Part shown: one piece after another, positions 1-11,643 of the stretch
Layout of the letters: every line of letters begins with the position of its first letter
How positions within the stretch are numbered: position 1 is the stretch's first letter
Origin: Platycnemis pennipes
Taxonomy: Eukaryota; Arthropoda; Insecta; Odonata; Platycnemididae
DNA length: 64,000 nt
Reading direction: 5' to 3'
Assembly: GCA_933228895.1 (NCBI GenBank)
Contig: OW121853.1
Span: 121,974,133-122,038,132 of the forward strand
Made by a program: the position numbers and the translations under genes
The notes under the pieces: generated by a model
Database searches by the model: none
What the model saw: only the letters and a program-made list of their open reading frames with translations
Told to the model about the DNA's origin: nothing

Positions 1-1932
1 ATAGTAGGTACGTACGAGTCCCGCCAGGAATGTTAATATCCAGTTTGTCGGATCGTATCGCCTCCAGAGGAAGGAGAGTGAATGGAAGGGAGGGTTCAGC
101 ATGTGCCTACAAGGGTCTCCTTCGGAAAAGCAATAACATTAGGGGAACACGAGCAGCGACCCACGGGAGATAAAGATATATGCGTCCATATACGTACATA
201 TTCCCATACATAGCGGCGTGTATATTTGCACGTGCGTGTATTTAATTATGTAGCGGCCTTATCTCTGCCACTCCACCCTCCTCACCCTTCCCCACCTTAC
301 ACGGTTCCTTAAGGGTACGGTAAATAGCGAGACGGGGGAATCCCATTCGAACAATCCTTCACCGTGGGAAACTAATTCACGGAAATTCTGTCTCTTTCCG
401 CAAACTTCTGCAAATGGACAGTCTCTTGGCAAATATATACAAGCAAGTCAATCAGCATCATCAGTGCCAATGTATAAGTCTGGTTTGACGAAGTTCTCCA
501 GCAGATAATTTTATCAACCTAAATCTTTCAAAGCACATCTTTTTTCTCTTTAACGTCCTAAATTACTGTCTGCTGGCAATATTTTTTAAAGTTTTAGAAA
601 AATTATTTAAAGCGCCCTACGGGACCAATTACGTAATTTCAGGGATGCGGAACCCATGCCGCACTCTTGTCTACTTGTCCCGAGCAACAATGACTCACTC
701 ATTAAGAGTGACGCGGAATTCGACTATTTGATCATCTAATTTCCCGAGTCTCTTCCATGGTATTCTAAAAGCTAATGGTCACTTTCCACGACTAAAAACT
801 ATTTCACTGCAGCGTAGGGATTTGTATAGAGAATTCAGGGGCATAAAATCATTGAAGCTAATCAGCTGTAGGTGGAACATTAAATACGAGAGCATAGTAA
901 ACTACGAAGAGACATAGGTAGTATGTACCAAGAAGAACAATTGAAACGGTAATAGTTTTTCCACTGTTCATATGATTAATCTCTGCTTCCCCTTCTACAA
1001 CTGCAAACATTTACTTTGACGCGGCGCAAATCTATCAATATTTGCATTTCAAAACATGAAGAGAATAGATTTCATTTCGGCAATTAGAGATTTTGTAATA
1101 TTTTCACAGCATAAAAACTTTTTGCCTTAATCGCCCTGCATTACATACTACGAGAAATTAGAAGAAGGAAGGGAAAGTTATTTTAAGCGCCCATTGTAGT
1201 TGCAGGTTTGGAATAAATTATATTAGGCAATAAATGGGAAAATAGAAATATCTTTAAATTGTTTAAGCGAAGTGCAAAACTTTTTAGAGGATAATGTGAA
1301 ATTCGAAGCACTGCTAAAGAGGCCAAGTGGCTAACTAAGCACTCAGCAAAACTTCAATTGGAGAAAATAAAGATTGATAGCAAACCCAAATAAATATATA
1401 CTCGTATCATAAGAAACTATGGCATAACACTTTTACTACAAACAAGTAAAAATATCAAGTATGGAAGAGCATTATACTACAGAATACAAAAAAAATGGTT
1501 TTCCTATTGCGTTAGGTGCAGGTTTTGGCATTTTAACTATTCGAGTGCGCTAAGGAGACATTACCGGCTCTTTTTGAGGCAAGTAAATTGCGAAAAAAAG
1601 TAAATTATAGCAGATCCATTCCCTGACTACGATTCCGAGATAACAGTAGAGCAGAAGTTAAACAAAAGAGCCGCGGTGCAACGAGGAAGCTTTAGATTTC
1701 AAAATAAATCAAAAAGAGAAGTGAACGATCAGCATCCCTCTCACTGATCAAAATATCTTCATCGCCCTTTTACCGAGATATACTCTAGTTTCTAGTACGC
1801 TCGATTTATATAACATATCAGAGTTGATAGAGAATCGTTAATAAAAACATATGTATGCATAAAAGTGTACGGTGAAAACAAATATTTTGAGCGTAATTAT
1901 TACAACAGACCTATCAGATGAGGAGCAAACAG
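1..1932. other. Non-coding spacer, no gene seen
   Basis: The stretch is AT-rich, with frequent stops in all frames and no frame resembling a known protein. I see no tRNA-like boxes, TIRs or LINE tails. It ends at the 8-bp target duplication of the hAT-like element. Confidence 0.6.
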
Positions 1933-2772
1933 GTTAACACTAGGGCTGTGCCAATGTCCGTCTATACGATATAGACGGACCTTGGGCTGTGCGATACCAT
2001 GATATATCGTCGACGATAGTCGATATGCACTTGGTATCGGGAGTCGATATTTCTAAACGCGATATCACGATATGTCGATATCCCAATATGTCGGCGTCCC
2101 GATATGTCGATATCCCGATATGACGATATCCCGATATGACGATATCCCGATATGACGATATCCCGAATGACGATATCCTGATCCCGGTGTTTTTTTCTGT
2201 CACCCTTAATAATGTCTCTGTTTAGCGCAATTTCTCGGTAATGGTTGATCGGATTGAAGTGCTATAAACGGTCTCTTCCTTATAAAATATTACACTTCCT
2301 CAATCGTTAATTATATATTTTAAATTTTCTAATTTATTGTTAATATTAACTATAACTTTTTTATCATAAAATTTGGATGTAGGGAATGGAATGGCCATGG
2401 TGCGATTTCATCACTGAAAACTCGAATTCAACAAGAAAAGTTAAAATTTGTTTATAAAATTATTGTTTTTGAACCATAATTCGTATTTTTTAAAATTTTC
2501 ACTGTTCTTCGACCAAGGAAAAATGGTTATATTTCAGCTCATATGGGTCGTATCAAAAAATTGAAAAGAAACTCTATTAGGTATCTAAAATTATAAGCTC
2601 TTTTGCCTTAAGTTATTATAGGAATTATCGGTCGATATCCCAATCCCGATATGTCGATATCCCGATATTTCCTATTTATATCGCGAAACCGATATATCGG
2701 CGAATACGCGATATCAGAATAATATCGTCGTGCGATATTCAAAACAGCATATCGCACAGCCCTAGCTAACAC
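1933..2772. mobile_element. hAT-like non-autonomous element with CGATAT-rich arms, including target duplication
   Basis: The element proper is 1941-2764 (824 bp). Its ends are a perfect 11-bp inverted repeat, TAGGGCTGTGC (1941-1951) and its complement (2754-2764). The flanks GTTAACAC (1933-1940) and GCTAACAC (2765-2772) agree at 7 of 8 positions, which fits the 8-bp target duplication of the hAT superfamily. A second terminal-like sequence, TTGGGCTGTGCGATA, starts at 1982 and matches the right end better than the outermost left end does. Between the two lies a perfect hairpin with 10-bp arms (1956-1980). The left arm carries 16-bp tandem units rich in CGATAT palindromes, and related motifs recur near the right end (about 2630-2670). 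No transposase is present, and the 87-codon minus frame over the left arm is only repeat translation. The middle is AT-rich and unremarkable. The superfamily call rests on TIR and TSD form only. Confidence 0.75.
2062..2178. repeat. 16-bp tandem repeat GATATCCCGATATGAC
   Basis: Three exact 16-bp units run at 2109-2124, 2125-2140 and 2141-2156. A 15-bp unit (2157-2171) and a partial unit follow, and more degenerate units precede from about 2062. Each unit contains self-complementary GATATC and CGATAT-type words. The array is the subterminal part of the hAT-like element. Confidence 0.9.
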
Positions 2773-3472
2773 TCCTATGATATCCTTAGGTTCGCCATTT
2801 TCAAAACTCTACCACACAATTTAAGAGCTCTCGAAATAAAATCTTAAGAAAGCTTAATATATGCACATACTTTTCAGTTAGGATAAAATGTCCATGAGCT
2901 ATTCTGCCGCAGCAGGTTATCAATCATGATCGGACGTCAATGACAGATAGGGCACGAGCGCGGAATTCATCATCCGGAAGAGGAGGACAGGGGTCAGGAG
3001 AGGTCAGTGCCGCGCTGCTGACCCGCACACATAGAGACACGGGGCTCCTGCGGCATTCGATAAGGGGATGCAGAGAGAGGGTGCGAGACACACCCTTTGT
3101 GTCCCCATCGCTCGCGTTCCTGAGGATTCCGATACGTGTTCGAGCACATCAAAGCGTTCGGACAGCGCTCGGACGCGCTTCAGAGCGGAGGAACGTGGAC
3201 CAGGGCAGCGCATTCAGCGAGGACGCCGCCGTTCCGGAATATCTGCAACCCTCACTCAACGCCCCCCCTGTCGCCTTACACCCTCGCAGACTGGAGACCG
3301 TGGGGATGACCCTTCAAGTCTCTCCCTAAAGAGATTCTATCGCAACTGCGTGAGTCAATACAATGAGAGATATTCCACCAATGTCACCTATGGTGTTGAA
3401 ACATACGCTGATAACGTGAATAAGTCTTAAATTAGTAAAGAGTATCAATATTATAAAGACTATCCATAACTT
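2773..3472. other. Spacer with a CpG-rich block (about 2935-3335)
   Basis: Positions 2935-3335 are GC- and CpG-rich and stay open in two forward frames (129 and 120 codons) and one reverse frame. Simultaneous openness in several frames indicates composition, not coding. I recognise no domain. A CpG-rich exon or promoter cannot be excluded. Confidence 0.4.
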
Positions 3473-3709
3473 AAGGCCGCTTTAAACGATACAATTTTTT
3501 GTACAATTTCTTGTACAAACGCTTGTACAAACTGAAAGAAATTGTATGTTTGTCTGAATGGAATTAGAACAGGTTCTATTTCCCGTTCAGTCATTCTGAC
3601 AATCGCACAAGCGTTCGTACAATTTGCTGCTTTACACGGTACAATTTTCTCACACTAGAGTTTGTACAAGAAATTGTACAAAAAAAATTGTATCGTGTAA
3701 AGCGGCCTT
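3473..3709. mobile_element. TIR miniature element with TTGTACAA-rich arms
   Basis: A left arm at about 3473-3521 and a right arm at about 3660-3709 are nearly perfect inverted repeats of about 49 bp, starting AAGGCCGCTTTA. The arms contain several copies of the palindrome TTGTACAA. The termini sit in TTAA/TTTA context, so the exact target duplication is unclear. An internal GCTTTACACGG motif (about 3630) also occurs inside the 5100-5842 element, so the two are probably related. There is no coding capacity. The GGCC-type ends are compatible with several DNA transposon superfamilies, and I do not assign one. Confidence 0.7.
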
Positions 3710-5094
3710 TATAACATCAAAGAGGTTAAAGAATGCAGTATTACTTTCCCAGCTCAAGGACAGAATTCAGCGCTGTTCTTCCATAAGATATTTTCCCACG
3801 ATAATCATAATTTCCCGTTAATGGGAAGAAAACGAAGACGTAAGTTGGTGTTATTTCAAGACCAGCTAATGTTTTTTTAGTATACGCCTCACTTCGGGTT
3901 TTGGCAGAAAGGACACTTTGTCGGGATTAAAATAATTGTATCTTCTTCAGAAATCCATGCTCTTCACTACACCTTTGTTATTAGAAGAATATTTCCCAAA
4001 CCTGCAATGGTATAATGTCCTTAAACAGAATTGTTTTATTTAACTGATATAAATAGTTAATTATGACGTCCTACCACAAGGTGAATGCTTTAACCTTCAA
4101 TTTCAGTTAAAACACCTTCAACTCTACGAGCATGAAAATCATGAATACAAAGATTTAACTTTCATTTTAAGCTGGATCCTCCTTAATAACGGTCTTCAGA
4201 GAACTCATTTAAATCTTTCTGTCAAGCGATCGGGCAACAAAGAAATGTAGCAGCGAAAATGACTGAGAACCATAGAATGTAACTGAAAAGAAACATCGAA
4301 CTCTTTCGAAACCTGATTTTTTCCCTAATCAAGCGTTAAAATATGGGCATAAAAAGGTAAACCAATCCAAAATTTCTAGAGTAATCATTGGACATTTCTC
4401 CAAGATTGATTCCACAAAATAACATTTTACTCCGTTTAAGGACGATTTCCGTCTGTAATTTAATGCATTGGGCACAGGGAAAGAATCCCAAGTTTGAATT
4501 AATGATTCCGCTCATTCAATAGTTCTATCGCTTCTATGTTTGCCAGCGAATTCCCATTGAGATCCATTAATCCACATCCCAGATGACATTTAGACTGTAA
4601 TGAAGTGTTGACAGCCGTTCCCACGCCCTTAAGCTGATTCCACATTGATTCTATATCAAACAATTCACAATCAATCATTTCCGCGACAGAACTTTCATGT
4701 TTCGTGAACCATGGGATGAGACTTGAGCCCTGCTACCTTTGAAATGTGAACAGTAGAATATTGTTTTAATAATAGTCTTCTACCTGTTACGGTAGGGTTT
4801 GGTGGAAAAACCCTACCCTTCTTTAAATATCAATGATCAAACGGATTTTTCCCAACCGTAGTTCTCTCTTCACCGGCGTATTTCCTACCTCACTTTTTAT
4901 CGTAGAAAATTCCTTTCATTTTTTCCCCCTGCCTTGAAAACACAGCATTCTTCTTTCGAAAAACCATCAGTATCTGAACTACAATTACTTTCCAAAAAAA
5001 TGATGATGACAGTCGTGCATTCATAGCAATGAATCCGTGATAGTTTTTAGAGACCAAACGATACAAATGCGTTGCTTTACGATAGTCTTGCTGC
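3710..5094. other. Non-coding spacer, no gene seen
   Basis: AT-rich sequence with stops in every frame and no mobile-element ends recognised. Confidence 0.55.
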
Positions 5095-5847
5095 TTTAAG
5101 GCCGTTTTACACGGTCATTGAAACTGCGCAAGTTGATGTTGATTCCGTTTGAACAGTCGTCTGCGAAAGTCCATGACGTAGAAAATTGCGAGGACTCTTG
5201 CTTGACAGCTTTACACGGTGCAATCGTCGGTGCATTATGTCAGTGACAATATACCATTCAGTAGCGGTAATACCGTCAATATATCGCATGACGTCAAGAT
5301 CTGTTAGGTAGTAATTAATTGGACGTGAAAGATGCGATAAATTACCACCACTTTAATATATGTTTTAGGCCATAGTCTGAACATAATAGTGGAGACCCTA
5401 GTCCAGTATACTTAGCCACAAATCTGCACCACGAACGAACGGCTTTGGGCCAAGATAACGAGTTCTTCCTTTAAGAACGAAATTTAAGCTTCCACGTTAT
5501 TAATCGCCCAGCTAATCGTTATTGCACTTTATTCACTACCTAAGGAGTTGAGTGCAAACAAAAACGCCCAACTCAATCATCAACAACCTATTTAATTGCT
5601 ACAATTCCCCTGGCAGTTAGTTGCCGCAACATCTGCACTGATCTGCACCATCTAGTGAGAGAAATGAACTTCAAACTTGCGCGAACGCATGTATCAGATT
5701 AGAACATGTTCCAATTTGCTCGCAAGCGTTCGCGCAGTGGCGCTGCCTGTTCTCGCAAGTCGTCGCTTTCCACGGCGCAATATTTCTTGCGCAAGCGTTC
5801 TCGCAACAGCCTGCGCAGTATCAATTACCGCGTAAAACGGCCTTTAA
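5095..5847. mobile_element. GGCCGTTTTAC TIR element with TTTAA flanks
   Basis: The ends at 5100 and 5842 form an inverted repeat of about 33 bp with roughly four mismatches, beginning GGCCGTTTTAC and running into ACTGCGCA. Both sides are flanked by TTTAA (5095-5099 and 5843-5847), a plausible 5-bp target duplication or an extended target preference. The interior repeats the motif GCTTTACACGGTGCAAT (about 5209) and has many GCGCAAG/CTTGCGC words (about 5670-5815). No transposase is present. It shares motifs with the 3473-3709 element. Superfamily is open: the ends recall PIF/Harbinger-type GGCC termini, but a 5-bp duplication is not the usual 3 bp. Confidence 0.65.
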
Positions 5848-8050
5848 AAATATTGGCAACACCACGAAAAGTTTTTGCGTAAGTGAGTCAGCGGGGATCG
5901 CTCCCTACTAATGTGACGCCTCAGTATTTTGAAGGATTCCGACGGGAAGTGGGAAAAGCGATTCTCATTGAGACGTGGGAGTGGGAGCGAGATGGGGTAG
6001 GGGAGGAAAGGCTCAGTTGACAGTCACGGGCCGCTGAGCCTCCGCAAATGAAAGGTGCTCAAACGAGGGGGGCACTAAATGGGAAGCGGCAAGGAGCAGA
6101 CCGACGCTCCCACACCCACGTCCGTTTTCACGCATAAATTTACTTCAATGCGGCGCTTGGAAGGCCCTCGGATCTCCGACGGGATCGGCACCACTGCGCC
6201 ATTATTACTCGTGGTCTCCACCCAACCTCACGAGTCTAATCGCCAGGAGGTCGAGGGGACGAAATCAGGGGTCGAGCGGGCCACTCGTTGGCCATGATCC
6301 TGAACATTTTATCCTCCCACCAAAACGTTTCGAGGGATCACAAGGAGTCAGTTTCATTACCATGGAAATGAGGCACGAAATTTATCCCCTCCTTTATATC
6401 TGCAATGTAGAACAGGAAATAAAAGTTCCTCTTGGTAGGTTAATAAGCATGGAAGCGAACAAATAACGAATTGCTCCATTTACCTCTTACTAGGCCTCCC
6501 TTTGCCATTTCACGCATTCGCGTTTCCTTGGGCGACGACTTTCATGCGGAAATCGTGTGTCAGAGTGTCTCATACGGTTGCCCGTTTTCAATTCAGGACT
6601 TTTTCATCAGTCTCCTTTTTTTTCCTCCCACTCTCCTCAGAGCCTCGTTTTTTACGCGGTCAATACATCATGTCTTATTTTTTATACCACCTCATTTCGA
6701 ATTCTTCCAGTCCGGCTATTTAAGCGGCTAAGCTCCAAAGTATTAATAGTGATCTCTTACTTCATAGCTTTTTGTTCCCAGCTGTAAGTAGTACGTACAT
6801 ACTCCTTTTGGCGGAATGCCCTCTTCGCATGGGCTATGCTGCCAGCTACTTTCACGCATCGAAAATCACCCAACTTCCCAGTAAGCAAAGTTCCTCGAGC
6901 TACTATTTTGAGCTTGTGTTTTCCGAATGAAACGTTGCTCTGAGCCTCAACTCTTCTACTACAAAATGTTTTCTTTTTTTAGCATTAAGTTCATACATCT
7001 ATAATAATAGTAATTGTGGAACGTTTTTTCGTGTCTTTCCATCTGTGCATCTATCCTCACCCTATCTCTATCTCGGAAACAATTCGTTCTAGAGAGACGC
7101 CGCAAACTGAAATGCATTTCTAGCACCCTAAAAAACTCAGAACAGCCATTACCTTTCTTGTAAAGACCTGGATTCGATTTCTGGAGGCAATTATGAGCTA
7201 ACGTTTGTTTAAACTGGGTTTATAGGAGTATTCCAGACCTTTTTCTTTCACTCAGTTAAATGCTTTCATGTAATTATATATGACTTTAATTTTTTCATTA
7301 TTCCACGTACAAGGCTTCAACCATTCTTATTCTAGCATGACCATTGTCATCTCCAATTAAAAACCGCGTTTTGTGCAGAGAATGAGAGAACTAATCGTCC
7401 CAAGCAACCCCATTCTGGCTTCATTTTCACCCTTAGGATAATATGCGTATGTACCCTCCCTCATAATATTTAACCTACTTGGTTTCCCGCAACTTTAAAA
7501 ATTCGGAAAACCATTCCCGTTTTTTAAAAGGCCTGGATTAATTTACTGGCATTAGTTATTTGTACATTGGCATAAATTAAATTAAGTGTCCCAAAATAGA
7601 ATTCATGATAGCTGCAGGGCACAAGATCGGCTACATACCTTTGCAGAAAATTTCAAAAGCACCTAATATCATCTATATCTGAGATTTTTCTCCTTCCTTT
7701 TGAATTTCAAAGGGCTCCTTCAGTTAGCTGTGCATACCTTTCAAAGTATCTTCTATCAATGTAACATTTATCTCAACCATGACTGTTTTATTGGGAGCGA
7801 ATCCCAATATGCTACCCGTGGATTTATCTATTAGATATATCTACAACAGCGGAGAACTGCTGATTAGAAAACCTTGGGGAAGGATGAAAAGGAAGAGGTT
7901 AGTGAAGAACTCTATGCGAAGCTATGACGTGAACACTTGGAAGGGATGACGGTAACAGGTCCGGGACTTCACAGATGTGGGTGTGGTGGAGAATGGAAAA
8001 GGTGCGCAGGACGGAAAGGAGGATGAATGAGATAGATACCAGATTGAGGG
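5848..8050. other. Non-coding spacer, no gene seen
   Basis: Positions 5940-6300 are moderately CpG-rich. Positions 6460-6790 are T/C-rich and therefore open in three overlapping forward frames, which is not a coding signature. The rest is AT-rich. No repeat ends or RNA genes are recognised. Confidence 0.5.
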
Positions 8051-8484
8051 GTGTTGAACAGTGTCGCACCCACGGGGAGAGGGGGGCAAAGGGGCCATGG
8101 CCCTCGCTTAACACTCTACAAAACCCAAATTCATCTTTAATTAACAAGTCACGATCGAATGGTAGCAGTAATTGGAAAAATGGGAAAAACTCGTCACATC
8201 ATTTTACTCAAGTATGCTAGACCAAAGATAAAAGAAAGGTTCTTTTGTCTCAGCTATGACACATTACTAATTCAGCATAGACCTAATAGTTTACGACTAC
8301 GTTTGTCTGTAAATCTGATTTTGGCTACTTATATGATGCATACATATAATAACTAATGTGGCCTACTATAAAATTCAAAATATCCTGATTAAAACAACAT
8401 TTTAGTCACCCTTTGCAAAAGATCAGGCAGATGGCGCCCCGCCCCCCCTCATAAAAATTTTCTGGGTGCGCCATTGGTCTTGAG
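8051..8484. mobile_element. Degenerate hAT-type miniature element
   Basis: The element 8059-8476 begins CAGTGTCGCACCCA and ends with the complement of CAATGGCGCACCCA, an imperfect terminal inverted repeat of the CAGNG type seen in hAT elements. The flanks GTGTTGAA (8051-8058) and GTCTTGAG (8477-8484) match at 6 of 8 positions, as expected for an aged 8-bp target duplication. Runs of G just inside the left end (about 8075-8095) and of C inside the right end (about 8440-8450) give complementary subterminal tracts. There is no transposase. Short frames across it have no recognisable product. Confidence 0.6.
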
Positions 8485-9577
8485 GATGGTTAAAGAGTAG
8501 ATAAAACATTGCTGAGGAAAATTATAGGAACACAGGGAGGGGAATGGCAAAAGAAAGAAAGTAATGGGCAACCTATGGCCTCTATTGAAGGGCGCTGAGA
8601 AGGCAAGAGAGAAGAAGGATAACGAAGTACGAAGAGTGGTAGGAAGCATGCTTAATTACAGAGAAAAAAGTGTGGGAGCTGTCCGGATCATTCAATATAG
8701 TGAAAAGCAGCAATAATCAATAAAAAACCTAGCACAACAGTAGAAAACAGGTGATTAGAAATCACTCCCTGTCTTCATTTACTGAATTTCCAGAAAATAG
8801 AAAACAGATTCGATAAAAAAACAAGGAAGCGTGTCGGAAAGACGAGTTGAAAGCAAAAATATCCACTTAGGGCCGAGCTAACATTTGATCGAGGCGAGAG
8901 GATGCTCCTTTCGAATTTCACTCGAAAGTTCCGACTCACCCGAGTGAAAACGGCCAGCCGGTCGCCCAGACAGCTCCCATTCTGACGCGAACCAACTGGA
9001 ATTTTCTCCCCACTTCGTCAGAGGGAGGAAGGTGGGAGGGAGGGGGGGAGGGGGGGGGGGGACTCTGCGAGGCCGCAGAAAAAAATGAAGAAGCCGACCC
9101 GCAGTCAAAAATCCTCTCCGGCCGAAAGGCGGGAGGCGACAGCGCCGTCACACGCCAATACAACCCCTCTCTCCTCGAATCCACCCCAAACCCCACGTAA
9201 TTACGCCACCTCCAGAAACTGTTTCATTTTTTCCCCCTTTTTCTTTCCCAGCTGCTCGATTCCTTTCTCACCCCTTGCGACACACGACGCAACAGGTAAT
9301 TGCAGATTCAAGCGCCGGCGCTAAACCCGGAGGTGCCCCCCATAGCACTTGCTCCGGTGTGCAGACGCTGAAACTCCGTTACGAATCAGAACGAAGTGTC
9401 CATAAAGCTCAGAGCGAGTCAAAATCCAATGAGATCAGGGTAGGTGGTAATTTAACATACAACCTGCTATTATTTTTCATTAAGACACAGCAGCAAACCT
9501 CAAAAAAAAGAAATGAAATGGTGGCACAAGTTCCAAAGTGATATAGATCTCCTTGAGAAAATCCTTACATACCGCGG
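8485..9577. other. Spacer with G-run and CpG-rich block
   Basis: No gene is recognised. A G-rich tract lies at about 9022-9061. Around it, about 8880-9330 is CpG-rich and therefore open in several frames on both strands. Confidence 0.5.
9022..9061 (+). repeat. G-rich tract with quadruplex potential
   Basis: The plus strand has successive runs of G separated by single A or T residues, ending in an uninterrupted run of about 12 G. It meets the usual four-run G-quadruplex pattern. No function is implied. Confidence 0.7.
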
Positions 9578-10156
9578 CACTGGGATCCTAAAGCATTAGG
9601 TTTGATGAGAGAACTAGACAGTGTGCAGCGTAGAGCAGCTAGGTTCGTTAAAAGGTGTTACGATAGGTTGAGTAGCGTTTCAGAATTAATAAAAGAATTA
9701 GGGTGGGAATCATTATCAGAGCGTAGGTTAAGGTACAGATTAAATCTATTAGAGAATATTCAATCGAATAGCTTTACTGAAGATGTTAGGCACATATTAA
9801 AAACACCAGCGTATTATGCTAGATTCGACCAGATAAATAAGATTAAAGAGATATTTTGTCGTACTGATAGAAATACAAAATGGCATTTTTCCCCCGAACT
9901 ATAAGAAAACAGAATAAACAGCATAGCAAAGGGATAGGTAGGTGAAATATTTTAGAGTAGTCTGTAGTGCATGATGAATGTATTGACCCCTTAAATACTT
10001 AGATACTAACAATCTAGTTGCATGAGACTCTATAGTTGCTTGTTTGCATGTTAGTAGTGCAAGATCCAAGATTGGCGGCTTGGTGATGTTCAACCCCTAC
10101 CACACCCTCGCGGTGGCTTGCAGGGTATCGTGTAGATGTAGCTGTAGATAGATGTA
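9578..10156 (+). mobile_element. CR1/Jockey-like LINE, family A, 5'-truncated copy
   Basis: The coding remnant runs from about 9581 to 9904. It reads WDPKALGLMRELD, then VQRRAARFVKRCYDRLSSVS, then a GWESLSERR segment and YYARFDQINKI. This is the extreme C-terminal part of a non-LTR retrotransposon ORF2, beyond the RT catalytic core. It ends early after WHFSPEL. Upstream of WDP the reading frame is lost by a small deletion. A 3' UTR of about 250 bp follows, with the CCCTGC-type hairpin (about 10095-10123, here mutated to CCCCTAC) and a degenerate TGTAGATGTAG tail. The copy lacks about the first nine-tenths of a full element. RT pieces of this kind are non-functional. Confidence 0.8.
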
Positions 10157-10730
10157 AAATATTCAAGCGAGATCATTTTTTTCGGACAAATTTCGTTTCA
10201 GTCCGTAGACTTCCGACGTAATGCGGAGTATGAAACACACCTAATAAGGGGAATTAACAATGCATTTCATGTTTCAGCGTGAATATTTGTTTCCTGTATC
10301 AGTCTTGACTTTGAGGAAACTACGGGTAATCGTTTCCAAAATAAAAAAAACTATGCTATCTTCCGCAGGTTCATTGGGCAACAAGACGTGTCTCACTCCA
10401 TGCTGGCATAATCATATGCCATACACAGGAAGGAACACCTTTATGCCACAGTGTGGAGATACGCTTCGGGTTGCTCAATAAACAGGGGGAAGATAACATG
10501 GACGAATGTATATATTTAGCTTTTTAAATAACATTTTCTTCATCGCTATCATGGCTTTTCACACAGGAAATACAATTCCCTAGCCTACTGTATTCTCTCT
10601 GGGCGATAAAAACATAGGTTTAAAAATAAAAGAAAATTGGGGATCAACATGACCTTCTGAGATGAAAACAGGTAAGAAAACCAGAAGACTCGTAGTCTCT
10701 GTGTCATCCACTATAAACACGTTCTTCAAG
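10157..10730. other. Non-coding spacer, no gene seen
   Basis: AT-rich. Short frames only, none recognised. Confidence 0.5.
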
Positions 10731-10949
10731 TAGTGGTATTGCAAGAAAATGCAGTCCTCAGGTTCGACTAGGTGGAACCGCGTGATAGTAGCAAATATAT
10801 TACCAATATTTACCAATAAAAATAAATATTTACCAATCATCTTCAAGGTCCCTGAAGATGACTGGTATACAATCGAAACCTTGGTCAGTATTACAAAAAA
10901 ATTTTGTGGAATCTTACAAATTGGTTTTTCTATTTGCTAGTGGTATTGC
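10731..10949 (+). mobile_element. Short retroelement with CTGAAGATG...GAAACC core, copy 1, with 12-bp TSD
   Basis: TAGTGGTATTGC occurs at 10731-10742 and again at 10938-10949, a perfect 12-bp target duplication around a 195-bp insert (10743-10937). The insert contains CTGAAGATGACTGG (about 10853), then AATCGAAACC, then an AT-rich stretch with TTTTGTGGAAT. Its 3' end is TTTTTCTATTTGC. The same block order is present in the copies at 17458-17587 (plus) and 15879-15999 (minus). The 5' ends differ between copies, as expected for reverse-transcribed, 5'-truncated insertions. An internal AT-rich repeat of TATTTACCAAT words (about 10797-10838) is particular to this copy. I do not recognise the parent element. 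Confidence 0.75.
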
Positions 10950-11567
10950 CTTGCCGTGTATTATATGCTCACTCTCGAGTAGTTCATGGCCTATATCATA
11001 GTCACAATCCTCTATAGTTTAAATATTCTAATTTTCTGTTTCCAAAATAGGTTCAAAAATTAATAAATATCGGCATCGAATCTTCACTCTTCCACATCCA
11101 CGCCACAAGCAAGTTATTGAGAGTCAACGCTCTCCACAAAGATGTGAACAAAAAAACTAAAGACACGAGAGACGAGGCCGGAGGGGATAGCTCGAGTGAT
11201 GAGGAAGAAAAAAATTCGAAGGACCCGTTATAATAGCTTCCATTTAAATTCGATGCGAGGAACTCCATCTCGAAGCAAAATCTAATACTGTTCAACACGA
11301 ACACCTGTAATAATATTCATGAGAGGATAATTATATTTGGCCGAGTTTCGCCACTAAGAGATCTTTGCCCAAAAACAGCCGAATCGGATGAAAGAGATCA
11401 GCACCGAATAAGAATAATGTACGTAAAATAATTGAGCCATGGAGTCTTGGTCGGTGAATTCCAAAACGCATAAACGAGAGAGAGATTTACACGAGTAGCC
11501 GTTGAGGGAGATAGCAAATAGCTTACGTAATTATCAATGTTGAGGGGAGCTGAGTAGCTATATGTAG
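10950..11567. other. Non-coding spacer, no gene seen
   Basis: Only short frames, including an 83-codon serine-rich minus frame without recognisable domains. The stretch ends at the hairpin that marks the 5' junction of the next LINE copy. Confidence 0.5.
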
Positions 11568-11643
11568 GTAGTATTGGAAATTTAAAAGTCTACAACTTTT
11601 AAATTTCCAATACTACACTGTGGGACACTTCGGGTGTCCCACA
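11568..11643. repeat. Two adjacent perfect hairpins at a LINE 5' junction
   Basis: The first inverted repeat has 22-bp perfect arms (11568-11589 and 11595-11616) with a 5-nt spacer. The second has 10-bp perfect arms, TGTGGGACAC (11619-11628) and GTGTCCCACA (11634-11643), again with a 5-nt spacer. The right arm of the second is part of the RT-coding sequence (GVPQG). The left arm is not element-derived when compared with the related copy near 48.5 kb, so it looks like a fold-back copy. Confidence 0.9.

Noticed and set aside
1940..2203. 87-codon minus frame with repeated DI.GYRH units
   Set aside because: Translation of the 16-bp CGATAT array; no evidence of a protein.
2940..3430. Overlapping plus-strand frames of 129 and 120 codons
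   Set aside because: Several frames are open at once in a CpG-rich block and no protein similarity is recognisable; composition explains it.
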